From contig NZ_QENQ01000001.1 of the NCBI RefSeq assembly GCF_003096275.1, positions 3,928,009 to 3,992,008 on the forward strand: a DNA stretch of 64,000 nucleotides, in the 5' to 3' direction. Positions within the stretch are counted from its first letter, which is position 1, and each line of letters starts with the position of its first letter. This DNA comes from Sphingomonas pokkalii. Its GTDB lineage: Bacteria > Pseudomonadota > Alphaproteobacteria > Sphingomonadales > Sphingomonadaceae. Under the pieces are notes generated by a model. That model was given only the letters and a program-made list of their open reading frames with translations, was not told the DNA's origin and searched no databases. This document shows, piece by piece, positions 53,178 to 62,690 of this stretch. A program made the translations under genes and the position numbers.

Positions 53178-54191
53178 TTATCGTGCAACCCCTGCGACCA
53201 AGCCGGGCGCTTCCGCACGTTCGGCGATCACGGCCAGGACGTTGCTGGAAACGTCGCCCAGGAACAACTCCCCCCAAATCCGGGCATATTCGTTCACCGG
53301 GGTGCGGACCCGATAGCGAGTGGTAAGAGTCAGCCGCGTTCGGCCTGGCCCAAGCCGTTCCATCGTATAGCCGCCATCGGTGATCCGATAATAGGTGCTG
53401 TCGGGCATCAAGTGCCGATCCTGTAGCTTCCAACCATCCATTTCGCTTTTGTCGAAGCGGAATCGCCACCAAAGGCGCCGAGCGGGCTGCCAGTCGGTCA
53501 CGACTTCCTTGAAAGACAGACCTTGCTGCCAGCGGACATAGCGGATCGCGCCCAGGCCGTTGCCCACTAGGTGCGCGCTGACGGGGCGGGGAAGGCGGAT
53601 GATGTCCTGCGAGAGATTCCAGCGGCCTTCTGTTGGCAGGATCGAGCCGACACCCTTTGCCAGCGGCCAGATTGCCGAAGGATCGGCGGCGATAACGATA
53701 GAACGGCTAACCGACGCTTCCTCCACCGGCAGGGGCACAAAGGGCTCTGCCTGCATCGTCAATAGCGGCACAAGCAGCAGAACACTGGATCGCAGCGCCT
53801 GGCCCGCCGGATCGTCGCGCCGGCCGAAACACCGCCATGCGAGTAAACCGCCGGCCAAACTGAGTGCCAGCCAGATCGGCGCCAGCATGATGATGCACAA
53901 CAGCCCCTCGTACAGAAACAGCATCGACACCGAGACTATCGCCGCCAGCAGCGTGAGGGGGACCGTCCACACGTAGAAACCCCGGGAGCGTTCGCGGAAC
54001 GGATCGGCAAGACCTAAGATGAACGCGGTCGATGCCGCGGGCAGGATCACCAGAAACGAAAAGCTGATCAATCCGTTTGGATTGGCTGCCGACAGCACCA
54101 GGTACACCGCAAGACAGAAGGCGAGCCCTGCGGCAAGTGCGCACACGATCCGTATCGCCGCCGCCCGGCGACGTGATACGACATCCGTCAT
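53178..54191 (-). CDS. Membrane protein with C-terminal SRPBCC-like domain
   Basis: The 337-residue protein has about four membrane segments in residues 12-140 ([20 protein letters not shown] and others), then a soluble region beginning [20 protein letters not shown] that resembles the START/SRPBCC ligand-binding fold. I do not know a named family with this layout. It is 34 bases downstream of a GbsR/MarR-type regulator on the same strand and is probably co-transcribed and co-regulated with it. It may handle a hydrophobic ligand at the inner membrane, which is inference from the fold. Confidence 0.7.
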   Translation of the reverse strand: MTDVVSRRRAAAIRIVCALAAGLAFCLAVYLVLSAANPNGLISFSFLVILPAASTAFILGLADPFRERSRGFYVWTVPLTLLAAIVSVSMLFLYEGLLCIIMLAPIWLALSLAGGLLAWRCFGRRDDPAGQALRSSVLLLVPLLTMQAEPFVPLPVEEASVSRSIVIAADPSAIWPLAKGVGSILPTEGRWNLSQDIIRLPRPVSAHLVGNGLGAIRYVRWQQGLSFKEVVTDWQPARRLWWRFRFDKSEMDGWKLQDRHLMPDSTYYRITDGGYTMERLGPGRTRLTLTTRYRVRTPVNEYARIWGELFLGDVSSNVLAVIAERAEAPGLVAGVAR

Positions 54192-54225
54192 CTTGGTTAT
54201 TCCTTTCGGTACGTCTATGGGGCAC

Positions 54226-54762
54226 TCAGGCCCGCTTGGCGGGCAAGAAGCAGGCAATCTTGCCGCCCAGCTTCATCAGTGTAACCAGTGTCGGCTTGGG
54301 CAACTGGCGCATCTGATCGTACCAGTTGGTGAGCGTGTGGATGAATTCGTGCATCCTTGTGATGCGTTCCCGCAAATGCTCCGGCGCCTTCTCGTCTTTC
54401 GCAAGCCGGCCGGACAGTTCGGCAAGCAACGCAAGCGTCGGATCGATCTCGCGGCGCTTCCGCTCGGCTGCGATGCGCAGCAGCAGTTCCCACAGATCGG
54501 TTTCCGCGACGAAGTGATCGCGCCGATCGCCTTCGATGTGGACACGCCGGATGATGGCATAGGCCAGCAGTTCCTTAAGCGCGGTCGAGATGTTAGAGCG
54601 CGCCAGCCCCAGCGCTTCGGCAATGTCTTCCGCCGGCAATGGCGTGGCCGACAAGTAGAGCAGTGCATGGATCTGCGCGACCGATCGGTTGACGCCCCAA
54701 TGGGTGCCCATCTCCCCCCAATGGAGGATGAACGCCTTGGCATCGGGTTGGTCGCTGATCAC
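54226..54762 (-). CDS. GbsR/MarR-family transcriptional regulator
   Basis: The 178-residue regulator has a winged helix with LYLSATPLPAEDIAEALGLA and RSNISTALKELLAYAIIRRV, followed by a helical dimerisation region, the GbsR-type layout. The start is GTG at 54762, right after an AAGGAAG ribosome site. A 24-base palindrome (54773-54796) directly upstream is a likely operator, overlapping the ribosome-site region and probably the promoter, so autoregulation is expected. It heads an operon with the SRPBCC membrane protein. The inducing signal is unknown. Confidence 0.87.
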   Translation of the reverse strand: MISDQPDAKAFILHWGEMGTHWGVNRSVAQIHALLYLSATPLPAEDIAEALGLARSNISTALKELLAYAIIRRVHIEGDRRDHFVAETDLWELLLRIAAERKRREIDPTLALLAELSGRLAKDEKAPEHLRERITRMHEFIHTLTNWYDQMRQLPKPTLVTLMKLGGKIACFLPAKRA

Positions 54763-54772
54763 GGCGCTTCCT

Positions 54773-54796
54773 TAATTTCTGTAAGTTCAGAAATTA
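54773..54796. promoter_or_regulatory. Operator-like palindrome upstream of the GbsR-type gene
   Basis: TAATTTCTG and CAGAAATTA form perfect nine-base arms around a six-base centre, 10 bases before the GTG start. This is the size and position expected of a MarR/GbsR dimer site. Confidence 0.7.
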
Positions 54797-54890
54797 CCGG
54801 AATTGGCGCTGTCGTCAAGGAGTTTCCAATCCAGGGCGTTGCCGTTGCGACGAAGGATCGTTCCTGCATTGTCGGCTAGGAGCATTTGCG

Positions 54891-55370
54891 ATGAAGATTT
54901 TCACGATCGGCTATGAGGGCACCACGATGGCGGAGTTTCTAGCGACGCTGCAGGGTGCTGGCGTGACACGGATCATCGATGTGCGGGCGTTGCCGTTGTC
55001 GCGTCGCCCTGGCTTCTCGAAGTCGACACTGGCTGCCAGTCTTGCCGAAGCCGGGATAGACTATGTGCATCTGAAGGCGTTGGGCACACCCAAGCGGGGC
55101 AGGGATGCCGCAAAACGGGGTGACGTCGCGACGTTGCGGGCGGTGTATGATCTCCAGCTTGGGCTTCCCGAAGCGCAGGCCGCGGCGGGGCGGATGCGGG
55201 CGCTGGCAGCCGAAAGGCCAAGTGCCCTTCTCTGCTACGAACGCGATCCGTGTCATTGCCACCGGACACTGCTGCTTGCTGCCGAAAGCCAGGGCGCGGC
55301 GGTGGAGGATCTGATCGCCGGCATGCCGCCGAAAAAGGCCGGGGCAGCAGACGAATCCACTGCCCCGTAG
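54891..55370 (+). CDS. DUF488 domain protein
   Basis: The 159-residue protein starts KIFTIGYEGTTMAEFLATL and has IIDVRALPLSRRPGFSK and a cysteine/histidine motif LCYERDPCHCHRTLL, all hallmarks of DUF488. The family is widespread and its reaction is unknown; the conserved CxxxxxCHCHR end suggests metal binding. It is divergent from the GbsR-type gene across a region holding the palindrome. Soluble, with no signal peptide. Confidence 0.88.
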   Translation: MKIFTIGYEGTTMAEFLATLQGAGVTRIIDVRALPLSRRPGFSKSTLAASLAEAGIDYVHLKALGTPKRGRDAAKRGDVATLRAVYDLQLGLPEAQAAAGRMRALAAERPSALLCYERDPCHCHRTLLLAAESQGAAVEDLIAGMPPKKAGAADESTAP

Positions 55371-55601
55371 TTCGGGGAGAGTCGACGCGAAGGGGGAATG
55401 GGCCGCGTCGACGCACTGGCCTTGCGCGGTGGATGTTGCAGGCGCGTGTCTGTTTCTTGCGATCTGATGCAGATCGGACCGGCCTATGTTGGATTTAAAC
55501 GGGTTATCGTCGTAAATTGGTGGTTTGAAGGGCGGGCGTTTACGCAACCGAAACCCCCTCGGGCGCAGAGCATCGCATCACGCACTTCATTGGAGCGCAA
55601 G

Positions 55602-56114
55602 ATGGGCATTGCAGCGCGACTCTATCAGGACGGTCGTTGGACCGAACGCCACCAGGTGGAACTCGAAGCGACTTTGCGCGACTCGGCATGGGCGCCGCTG
55701 GACGTCGTTATCGAGGATGTATCGCCGGGCGGGTTTCGTGTTGTCGCTGGCGCCCAGATGGCGGTGGGGGACAAGATTGCCCTTGGCGTTGCCGGCCTCG
55801 GCACGCGCGAAGCGCGCGTGGTTTGGGGTGACGAGGGCATTTACGGCTGCGAGTTCATCGTCCCGCTGAGCAAGGAAGATCTCCACACCGCCGTTTCCGC
55901 ACCTGCTGCCAGCCCGATTGCGTTCCCGAAAACGCCGCTGCCGACTCCCCAGGCGACGGGAGTCGATGCGGGCACCAATCGGGCGATGGACGAGGATCGT
56001 CTGCCCATCCGAGCCCGCGTTGCGGCAATCGTGGTGAGTGCCTTCCTGGCCTGGGTATTCGTCTTCGCGATCGGCTGGGGCGTACTTGCCTTGGTGCGGG
56101 CGCTGCTCGGCTGA
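55602..56114 (+). CDS. PilZ-domain protein with C-terminal membrane anchor
   Basis: The 170-residue protein has an N-terminal PilZ-like domain with a possible RxxxR (Arg12-WTE-Arg16) and the second motif DVSPGGFRV at residues 39-47, which together bind cyclic di-GMP in the family. A proline-rich linker leads to one C-terminal membrane segment (VAAIVVSAFLAWVFVFAIGW). The ATG at 55602 has GGAG upstream; the frame is open before it without protein-like sequence. It is monocistronic and convergent with the DAHP synthase gene. Binding ability is uncertain because the first motif is loose. Confidence 0.72.
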   Translation: MGIAARLYQDGRWTERHQVELEATLRDSAWAPLDVVIEDVSPGGFRVVAGAQMAVGDKIALGVAGLGTREARVVWGDEGIYGCEFIVPLSKEDLHTAVSAPAASPIAFPKTPLPTPQATGVDAGTNRAMDEDRLPIRARVAAIVVSAFLAWVFVFAIGWGVLALVRALLG

Positions 56115-56136
56115 ACAGCGCCCGCGGGAGCAACCT

Positions 56137-57726
56137 TCAGGCCGCAGCCTTGCGGCGTTCGGCCATTTCTTCGTTCAGCATTTCCGCCAGCAGGAACGCC
56201 AGCTCCAGGCTCTGCCCCGCGTTGAGGCGCGGGTCGCAATGCGTGTGATAGCGATCGGCGAGGCCCTGTTCGGTGATCGCGATCGCGCCGCCGGTGCATT
56301 CGGTCACATTCTGCCCGGTCATCTCGGCATGGATGCCGCCGGCGAAGGTGCCCTCGGCGCGGTGGACGGCGAAGAAGCCGCGCACCTCGGCGAGGATCCG
56401 GTCGAACGGCCGCGTCTTGTAGCCGTTCGCCGCCTTGACGACATTGCCGTGCATCGGGTCGCAGCTCCACACCACCGGATGGCCCTCGCGCTTCACCGCG
56501 CGGACCAGCTTGGGCAGGCCCGCCTCGATCTTGTCATGGCCGTAGCGGGTGATCAGCGTCATTCGCCCGGCCACTCGGCCCGGGTTGAGCGTGTCGAGCA
56601 GCCGCAGCAGCGCATCGGGCTCCAGGCTGGGCCCGCACTTCATGCCGATCGGGTTGCCGATGCCGCGCAGGAACTCGACATGTGCCGAGCCTTCGAAGCG
56701 GGTGCGGTCGCCGATCCACAGGAAGTGCGCCGAGGTGTCGTACCAGTCGCCGGTCAGGCTGTCCTGCCGGGTGAGCGCCTGCTCATAGGGGAGCAGCAGC
56801 GCCTCGTGGCTGGTGTAGAAATCGGTGCCCTTGAGCTGCGGCACGGTATCGGGGTTGATCCCGCACGCCTCCATGAAGTCGAGCGCCTCGCCGATCCGGT
56901 CCGCGACATCGGCGAACTTGGCCGACCAGGGGCTCTTGCCCATGAAGTCGAGCGTCCATTTATGGACCTGGTGCAGGTTCGCATAGCCGCCGCCGGCAAA
57001 GGCGCGCAGCAGGTTGAGCGTCGCCGCCGACTGGCTGTAGCCCTGCACCATCCGCGCGGGATCGGGGATCCGCGCTTCGGGCGTGAAGGCGATGTCGTTG
57101 ACATTGTCGCCGCGATAGCTGGGCAGCTCGACACCGTCGATCACCTCGGTATCGGCCGAACGCGGCTTGGCGAACTGGCCGGCCATGCGGCCGAGCTTCA
57201 CCGTCGGCAGCTTCGAGGCGAAGGTGAGGACGACCGCCATCTGCAGGATGACGCGGAAGGTGTCGCGGATGTTGTTCGGGTGGAACTCGGCGAAGCTCTC
57301 GGCGCAGTCGCCGCCCTGGAGCAGGAAGGCCTCGCCGCGCGCCACCTTGGCGAGCGAACCGGTCAGCTCGCGCGCCTCGCCGGCAAAGACCAGCGGCGGA
57401 TAGCTGCTCAGCTGCCGGGTGGCCGCGTCGAGCGCGCCCTTGTCCGGATATTGCGGCATCTGGCGCGCTTCGGCGCGCGTCCAGCTATCGGGGGTCCAGC
57501 TTGCCATTGCACTCTCCACGTTGCGGACGGCGACGTGCCAGTCCGCATGATCGGCGATTCCCATCGCCGCAATCTGGTTCATCACCTTGGTATTGGCGCG
57601 TTTGCCGTCCGTCTCCCAGCCCTGCACGGTGGAGCCCGGCGTATCGAACCAGGCACCGAAGGCGGCGCGGGTGAGCGTGCGCTCCTCGCGATAGTGGCGG
57701 ATTTTGGAACCGGCTAACGTCGTCAT
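56137..57726 (-). CDS. aroG: XRE-type HTH domain fused to class II DAHP synthase
   Basis: The 529-residue reading frame joins two parts. Residues 1-73 form a Cro/C1-type DNA-binding domain ([20 protein letters not shown], then [16 protein letters not shown]). Residues 74-529 are a full class II DAHP synthase, the first enzyme of the shikimate pathway, with [51 protein letters not shown] and [15 protein letters not shown]. The usual start of the stand-alone enzyme, MASWTPDSW, is Met74 at 57507. It has its own GGAG ribosome site, so both a fused and a 456-residue form may be made. The upstream ATG at 57726 also has AAGGGG. Two palindromes precede the gene. Self-regulation by the fused domain is inference. 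Confidence 0.9.
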   Translation of the reverse strand: MTTLAGSKIRHYREERTLTRAAFGAWFDTPGSTVQGWETDGKRANTKVMNQIAAMGIADHADWHVAVRNVESAMASWTPDSWTRAEARQMPQYPDKGALDAATRQLSSYPPLVFAGEARELTGSLAKVARGEAFLLQGGDCAESFAEFHPNNIRDTFRVILQMAVVLTFASKLPTVKLGRMAGQFAKPRSADTEVIDGVELPSYRGDNVNDIAFTPEARIPDPARMVQGYSQSAATLNLLRAFAGGGYANLHQVHKWTLDFMGKSPWSAKFADVADRIGEALDFMEACGINPDTVPQLKGTDFYTSHEALLLPYEQALTRQDSLTGDWYDTSAHFLWIGDRTRFEGSAHVEFLRGIGNPIGMKCGPSLEPDALLRLLDTLNPGRVAGRMTLITRYGHDKIEAGLPKLVRAVKREGHPVVWSCDPMHGNVVKAANGYKTRPFDRILAEVRGFFAVHRAEGTFAGGIHAEMTGQNVTECTGGAIAITEQGLADRYHTHCDPRLNAGQSLELAFLLAEMLNEEMAERRKAAA

Positions 57727-57735
57727 GCCGGCCCC

Positions 57736-57752
57736 TTACCCGGCTGGGGTAA
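57736..57752. promoter_or_regulatory. Operator-like palindrome 1 (TTACCC-N5-GGGTAA)
   Basis: This 17-base site, centre GGCTG, lies nine bases before the start of the HTH-DAHP synthase gene. On the minus strand it falls between a possible -35 (TTGCAT) and -10 (GTAAGG), so a bound protein would block transcription. Confidence 0.7.
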
Positions 57753-57770
57753 ATGGATGCAAGCGTTTTC

Positions 57771-57787
57771 TTACCCTGTCGGGGTAA
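57771..57787. promoter_or_regulatory. Operator-like palindrome 2 (TTACCC-N5-GGGTAA)
   Basis: This is a second copy with identical arms and a different centre (TGTCG), 35 bases from the first centre to centre. It lies upstream of a possible bioF -35 (TTGCCT, 57801-57806), so it could affect both divergent genes. Confidence 0.7.
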
Positions 57788-57838
57788 CGCGTCGGCTCGA
57801 TTGCCTGCGGCGGGCGGCAGGTGTAGCGGGCGCTGGCG

Positions 57839-58981
57839 ATGCACTATTTCGACGCACAGGCGCGCGATCTGGCCGAGTTGGCGGCGCGTGGGAGGGGACG
57901 GCGATTGATCGGGCGCGAAGGCGCCGATTTCGCCTCGAACGACTATCTCGGCCTCGCCGACTCGCCGGCGTTGCGCGAGGCCGTGGTGGCGGCGCTGGCG
58001 CGGGGCGTGCCGATCGGCTCGGGTGGATCGCGGCTGCTGCGCGGCAATCAAACCGAGCACGAGGCGCTGGAGGCCGACGCCGCCGCGTTCTTCGGACGCG
58101 AGTCGGCGCTCTATTTCTCCAGCGGCTATGCAGCCAATGCCGCGCTGCTCGGTACCCTGCCGCAGCGGGGCGACCTGGTGCTGTTCGACGAACTCGTCCA
58201 CGCCAGTGCCCATGAGGGGATGCGGCTCGGTCGGGCGGAAACGCGGCAGGCGGCGCATAACGATGTCGCCGCCTTCGCCGCCGCCATTGCCGACTGGCGC
58301 CGGGCGGGCGGGGCGGGGCGCGTGTGGATCGCGGTCGAGAGCCTGTACAGCATGGACGGCGATCTCGCGCCGCTCGCCGAGCTCTCGGCGCTGGCAGCGG
58401 CCGAGGACGCGATCCTGCTGGTCGACGAAGCGCACGCCACCGGCGTCTACGGGCCGCAGGGGCAGGGGCTGGCATATGGCTTGCCGACGGGGAACCTCAT
58501 CACGCTCCACACCTGCGGCAAGGCACTGGGCTGCGAGGGTGCGCTGGTGACCGGCCCAGCAGTGGTGCGCGACTTCCTCGTCAATCGCGGCCGGGCGTTC
58601 ATCTTCTCGACCGCGCCGTCGCCGCTGATGGCGGCGGCCGTGCGCGCCGCGCTGCGGATCGTGGGAGAGGGCGATGCATTGCGTAGGGCCCTGTTCGATC
58701 GCGTTCGTACAGCACGCGCGGCGCTGGGGCCACTCGGCGTTCTTGACGGCCCCAGCCAGGTGCTGCCGCTGATCCTGGGCGACGACGTCCGCACCATGAC
58801 CGTGGCCGGCCTGCTGCAGGAAAGCGGCTTCGACGTGCGCGGCATCCGCCCGCCGACGGTCCCTGCGGGCACCTCGCGCCTGCGCATCTCGATCACCAAC
58901 AATGTCACGCTGGCCGATATCGCCGCCCTGGCGGATCGGCTCGCCACCCTGATTTCCGCAACCGAAACGGCCGCAGCATGA
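57839..58981 (+). CDS. bioF: 8-amino-7-oxononanoate synthase BioF
   Basis: BioF condenses pimeloyl-ACP or -CoA with alanine in biotin synthesis. The 380-residue PLP enzyme has [51 protein letters not shown] and the cofactor lysine in [16 protein letters not shown]. It heads a bioF-bioD-bioA operon, divergent from the HTH-DAHP synthase gene. A possible promoter (TTGCCT-N17-TAGCGG, 57801-57829) lies so close that the mRNA would have little leader. The stop overlaps bioD. Confidence 0.95.
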   Translation: MHYFDAQARDLAELAARGRGRRLIGREGADFASNDYLGLADSPALREAVVAALARGVPIGSGGSRLLRGNQTEHEALEADAAAFFGRESALYFSSGYAANAALLGTLPQRGDLVLFDELVHASAHEGMRLGRAETRQAAHNDVAAFAAAIADWRRAGGAGRVWIAVESLYSMDGDLAPLAELSALAAAEDAILLVDEAHATGVYGPQGQGLAYGLPTGNLITLHTCGKALGCEGALVTGPAVVRDFLVNRGRAFIFSTAPSPLMAAAVRAALRIVGEGDALRRALFDRVRTARAALGPLGVLDGPSQVLPLILGDDVRTMTVAGLLQESGFDVRGIRPPTVPAGTSRLRISITNNVTLADIAALADRLATLISATETAAA

Positions 58982-59604
58982 CCCAGACCTCGATCGTCAC
59001 CGGTACCGACACCGGCATCGGCAAGACCGTGTTCGCCGCGGCCCTCGCCGGCGCACTCGGCGCGCATTATTGGAAGCCGATCCAGAGCGGCCTGGACGAC
59101 GGCAGCGACAGCGAGTCGATCGCGGCGCTATCCGGCCTGCCGGGCGCAAATATCCTTCCCGAGGCGTATCGCCTCGTCACCCCCTGCTCGCCGCACCGCG
59201 CGGCCGAGATCGACGGCGTGACGATCGATCCCGCGCGGCTTGCTCTGCCGCAGGTGGACGGCCCGCTGGTGGTGGAAGGCGCCGGCGGCGCGCTGGTGCC
59301 GGTGACCCGCGAGATCCTCTATGCCGACATGTTCGCGCGCTGGGGCAAGCCGGTGATCCTGGTGGCGCGCACCGCGCTCGGCACGATCAACCACAGCCTG
59401 CTCTCGATCGAGGCGCTGCGCGCGCGCGGCGTGCCGATCCACGGCATCGCCTTTGTCGGCGACGCGGTGGAGGACAGCGAGGCGACCATCGCCGCGATCG
59501 GCAAGGTCAAGCGACTCGGCCGGCTGCCGATGCTGCCCGATCTGACGCCGGCTGCACTGGCCGGCGCCTTTGCCGACGCCTTCGATCGCGCGGACTTCGC
59601 CTGA
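58978..59604 (+). CDS. bioD: Dethiobiotin synthetase BioD
   Basis: BioD closes the ureido ring of dethiobiotin using CO2 and ATP. The 208-residue protein begins [19 protein letters not shown], the P-loop, and has [17 protein letters not shown] and [13 protein letters not shown]. Both ends overlap neighbours: ATGA with bioF and TGATG with bioA. Confidence 0.96.
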   Translation: MTQTSIVTGTDTGIGKTVFAAALAGALGAHYWKPIQSGLDDGSDSESIAALSGLPGANILPEAYRLVTPCSPHRAAEIDGVTIDPARLALPQVDGPLVVEGAGGALVPVTREILYADMFARWGKPVILVARTALGTINHSLLSIEALRARGVPIHGIAFVGDAVEDSEATIAAIGKVKRLGRLPMLPDLTPAALAGAFADAFDRADFA

Positions 59605-60854
59605 TGTCCTCGGTCTGGCATCCCTTCACCCAGCACGGTCTGGGCGAGCCGATCCCGATGGTGGACCACGCGAAAGACGCGCTGATCCACACCGCCGATG
59701 GTCGCAGCTTCATCGACGCGATCTCGTCCTGGTGGGTGACGACGCACGGCCATTGCAACCCGCGCATCATGGCCGCGATCGCCGAGCAGGCGGGCAAGCT
59801 GGACCAGATCATCTTCGCCGGCTGGACGCACGCGCCCGCCGAAACGCTCGCTGCCGGGCTGCGGGAAATCCTGCCGGAAGCGCTCGAACATGTCTTCTTC
59901 AGCGATAGCGGCTCCACCGCGGTGGAAGTCGCGCTCAAGATGGCGCTCGGCTATTGGCACCATCGCGGGCAGGCGGACCGGAGCCGGATCCTCGTCCTGG
60001 AGCACAGCTATCATGGCGACACGATCGGCGGCATGTCGGTCGGCGCGCGCGGGGTGTTCAACCGGCCCTACCAGCCGCTGCTGTTCGATGTCGGCACCAT
60101 TCCCTTTCCCGGCGCGGGCGCCGAGCAGGCAACACTCGACGCGCTGGAGGCGGAATGCCGCGCCGGTGCGGCCGCGTTCATCGTCGAGCCGCTGGTGCTG
60201 GGGGCGGGGGGCATGTTGTTCTACACGCCCGCGCTGCTCGCCGAGATGGCGGCGGTCTGCGCGCGGCACGGGGTGCTGTTCATCGCCGACGAAGTGATGA
60301 CCGGCTGGGGCCGCACCGGCACGCTCACCGCCTGCGAACAGGCGGGCGTGGTGCCGGATATCCTGTGCCTGTCTAAGGGCATTACCGGCGGCGCGATCCC
60401 GCTGGCGGTGACGCTGGCGTCCGCGCCGATCTTCGAGGCGCACTGGTCCGAGGATCGGGCGCGGATGTTCTTCCACTCTTCGAGTTATACGGCTAATCCG
60501 ATCGCCTGCGCGGCTGCGGTCGCCAATCTCGCCATCTGGCGGGAAGAGCCGGTGCTCGATCGCATCGCGCGGCTGGGCCAGTGGCAGCAGGCGGCGCTCG
60601 ATCGACTGGCCGGTGTGCCGGGGTTGGTGAACCATCGCCGGCTCGGCACCATCGCGGCACTGGAAATAGAGCAACCGGAGAGCGGCTACCTCTCCGCGAT
60701 CGCTCCGCGGCTGATGGCATTCGCACGCGCACACGGCGTGTTGCTGCGTCCGCTGGGTAACACAGTCTATGTGATGCCGCCCTATAGCATTACCTGCGAG
60801 CAACTGGACCAGATCTGGAAGCTGATACCCGCCTTTCTTGATGCGCCCGGCTAA
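59604..60854 (+). CDS. bioA: Adenosylmethionine-8-amino-7-oxononanoate transaminase BioA
   Basis: BioA transaminates KAPA to DAPA. The 416-residue class III aminotransferase opens SVWHPFTQHG and has DAISSWWVTTHGHCNPRI, FFSDSGSTAVEVALKMAL, HSYHGDTIGGMSVG, FIADEVMTGWGRTG and the PLP lysine in LCLSKGITGGAIPLA. The start at 59604 shares one base with the bioD stop. It overlaps a convergent hypothetical gene by four bases at its end. bioB and bioC are not in the window. Confidence 0.96.
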   Translation: MSSVWHPFTQHGLGEPIPMVDHAKDALIHTADGRSFIDAISSWWVTTHGHCNPRIMAAIAEQAGKLDQIIFAGWTHAPAETLAAGLREILPEALEHVFFSDSGSTAVEVALKMALGYWHHRGQADRSRILVLEHSYHGDTIGGMSVGARGVFNRPYQPLLFDVGTIPFPGAGAEQATLDALEAECRAGAAAFIVEPLVLGAGGMLFYTPALLAEMAAVCARHGVLFIADEVMTGWGRTGTLTACEQAGVVPDILCLSKGITGGAIPLAVTLASAPIFEAHWSEDRARMFFHSSSYTANPIACAAAVANLAIWREEPVLDRIARLGQWQQAALDRLAGVPGLVNHRRLGTIAALEIEQPESGYLSAIAPRLMAFARAHGVLLRPLGNTVYVMPPYSITCEQLDQIWKLIPAFLDAPG

Positions 60855-61282
60855 CCTTCCAGCGGTAGCGCGAGGTCGGCGAAGCTCTGGGCGAGCGCGT
60901 GGGCGGTCGGCAGCAGGCCGGTCGCGTCCCGCACGCCGATCAGGTCGGCGAGCAACAATGCCGCGCCCTGCGGGTTGGTGCGGACCTTGCCGAGCGCGCC
61001 GATCAGGGCTGCTTCGGAGGCGGTCATCCGCGGGCAGCACCACGGGGCGATCTGCACCGGGCCGGTCGCCATGCCCGACATTTCGTGCATCAGCGCGCGC
61101 AGCAGCATCAGCGGCCGGCGGAACGCCTTGCCGAACGCGACGAGGAAGGCGTGCGCGGTGCTCGCATCGTGGAGCCCGTTTGCGCCGGTCTGGCGGACGC
61201 CGAACAGCAGCAGCCGCACGCCCGGATCCTCGGGCTGGAGCTGGGGCAGGGCGGTGACGAGGGTCTGGACGGACGGCTGCAT
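60851..61282 (-). CDS. Conserved hypothetical protein (possibly DUF6628)
   Basis: The 143-residue product is predicted helical with no signal peptide or clear membrane segment. Notable pieces are PEDPGVRLLLFGVRQTGANG and LHDASTAHAFLVAFGKAFRR, and a CC pair in IAPWCCPRMTASE. I tentatively associate it with a small sphingomonad family (DUF6628) of unknown function. It is followed by nothing on its strand and overlaps bioA tail to tail. Confidence 0.65.
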   Translation of the reverse strand: MQPSVQTLVTALPQLQPEDPGVRLLLFGVRQTGANGLHDASTAHAFLVAFGKAFRRPLMLLRALMHEMSGMATGPVQIAPWCCPRMTASEAALIGALGKVRTNPQGAALLLADLIGVRDATGLLPTAHALAQSFADLALPLEG

Positions 61283-61359
61283 GTGATTCTCCGATGGGCG
61301 TCGGGAGGATCATGCCGTTCTGTTATTAATAGTCAATCGCAATAAGCCGCAATGTGCGA

Positions 61360-62676
61360 TCAGTCGGGCAATTCGTCGTTCGCCTCCAGCACGACGCCGG
61401 CGAGATAGAGCGAGCCGAGGATGAGCACGGCGGCGGGGGGCCCCGCCCCGATCTTTCCGCACAGCACCTCAAGGGCGGCCGGTACCTCCGCAGCCGTCGT
61501 CACCTCCGCGACGCCGAGCCCGCGGACACGTGCGGCGAGATCCTCGGGCGCATGGTGCGCGTGACCGGGAATGGGCACCGTCACGGCGCTGGCAAGCCTC
61601 GGTGCGAGGCCCGCCAGCAGGCCTTCCGGATCCTTGTTGGCGAGCATGCCGAGGATGAGGTGACACGGCCGATCCCCGGCCACGCTCGCTACCGTTTCGG
61701 CGATCGCTGCACCGGCGGCGGCATTGTGCCCGCCGTCGAGCCAGACGGCGGTGCCCTCCGGGAGCAATGCGGTAAGCGGGCCGGCAGCCAGCCGCTGCAT
61801 CCGCGCCGGCCAGCGCGCGCGGGTTGCAGCGGCGGCAAGGGCCGAGTCTGGAATGGCGAGCGTGGTCTGGTGCCGGAGCATGGCGAGGGCGAGTGCGAGA
61901 TTGCCCGGCTGGTGTTGACCCGACAGAGCAGGGAGCGGCGTCTCGATCGTTCCCTCGGCGTCGCGATAGGTGAGACGATCGTCCTCCACAGCATAGTTCC
62001 AGGCGGTGCCCTGGGCGTAAACCGGCGCGCCCGCGGCAGCGACCACGGCGGCGATCTCGGCATCGTAGCGCATCGTCACCATCGGCACGCCGGGCTTGGC
62101 GATGCCCGCCTTTTCCCGGGCGATCTGCGGCAGCGTGTCGCCGAGAAATGCCTGATGGTCGATGCCGAGCTGGGCGATGGCGGTCGCGATCGGCGCCGGC
62201 ACGACATTGGTGGCATCCAGTCGCCCGCCGAGGCCGACCTCGATCACGCAGGCATCGGCAGGCGTGCGCGAGAACGCGAGGAAGGCGGCGGCGGTGGTCA
62301 CCTCGAAGAAGCTCGCGCCGATATCGCCGCCGGCGTCCAGCACCTCGGCGAGCAGCGGGGCGAGGGTCGCATCGTCGATCAGCGTGCCGGCAAGGCGGAT
62401 CCGCTCGTTGAAGCGGACGAGGTGCGGGCTGGAATAGACATGGACGCGCAGGCCTGCGGCTTCGAGGGCGGCGCGGAGGAAGGCGCAAGTCGAGCCCTTG
62501 CCGTTGGTGCCGGCGACGTGGAGCACCGGCGGCAAGCGGAGATGCGGGTTGCCGACGCGCTCCAGCAGCCGGGTGATGCGGTCGAGGCCGAGGATGTCGG
62601 CGCCGGGGGAGAGCAGGGTCAGCCGGTCGAGCTGGGCCTGCACGGCGGGATCGGTGGAGCGCGCGAAGTCGGGCAT
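61360..62676 (-). CDS. folC: Folylpolyglutamate/dihydrofolate synthase FolC
   Basis: FolC adds glutamate to dihydropteroate and to folates. The 438-residue Mur-ligase-like protein has the P-loop VAGTNGKGSTCAFLRAAL, SSPHLVRFNERIRLAG, CVIEVGLGGRLDATNVV and LDGGHNAAAGAAIAE. The start at 62676 lies 193 bases downstream of accD, a gap largely filled by a structured repeat. The order trpA-accD-folC on one strand is common in proteobacteria. Confidence 0.95.
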   Translation of the reverse strand: MPDFARSTDPAVQAQLDRLTLLSPGADILGLDRITRLLERVGNPHLRLPPVLHVAGTNGKGSTCAFLRAALEAAGLRVHVYSSPHLVRFNERIRLAGTLIDDATLAPLLAEVLDAGGDIGASFFEVTTAAAFLAFSRTPADACVIEVGLGGRLDATNVVPAPIATAIAQLGIDHQAFLGDTLPQIAREKAGIAKPGVPMVTMRYDAEIAAVVAAAGAPVYAQGTAWNYAVEDDRLTYRDAEGTIETPLPALSGQHQPGNLALALAMLRHQTTLAIPDSALAAAATRARWPARMQRLAAGPLTALLPEGTAVWLDGGHNAAAGAAIAETVASVAGDRPCHLILGMLANKDPEGLLAGLAPRLASAVTVPIPGHAHHAPEDLAARVRGLGVAEVTTAAEVPAALEVLCGKIGAGPPAAVLILGSLYLAGVVLEANDELPD

Positions 62677-62690
62677 GTCGCTTTTAAATT

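Noticed and set aside
59319-61313. 664-codon open frame on the minus strand
   Set aside because: It is antisense to bioD and bioA and only grazes the real hypothetical gene; composition is Arg/Ala/Gly-rich without motifs.
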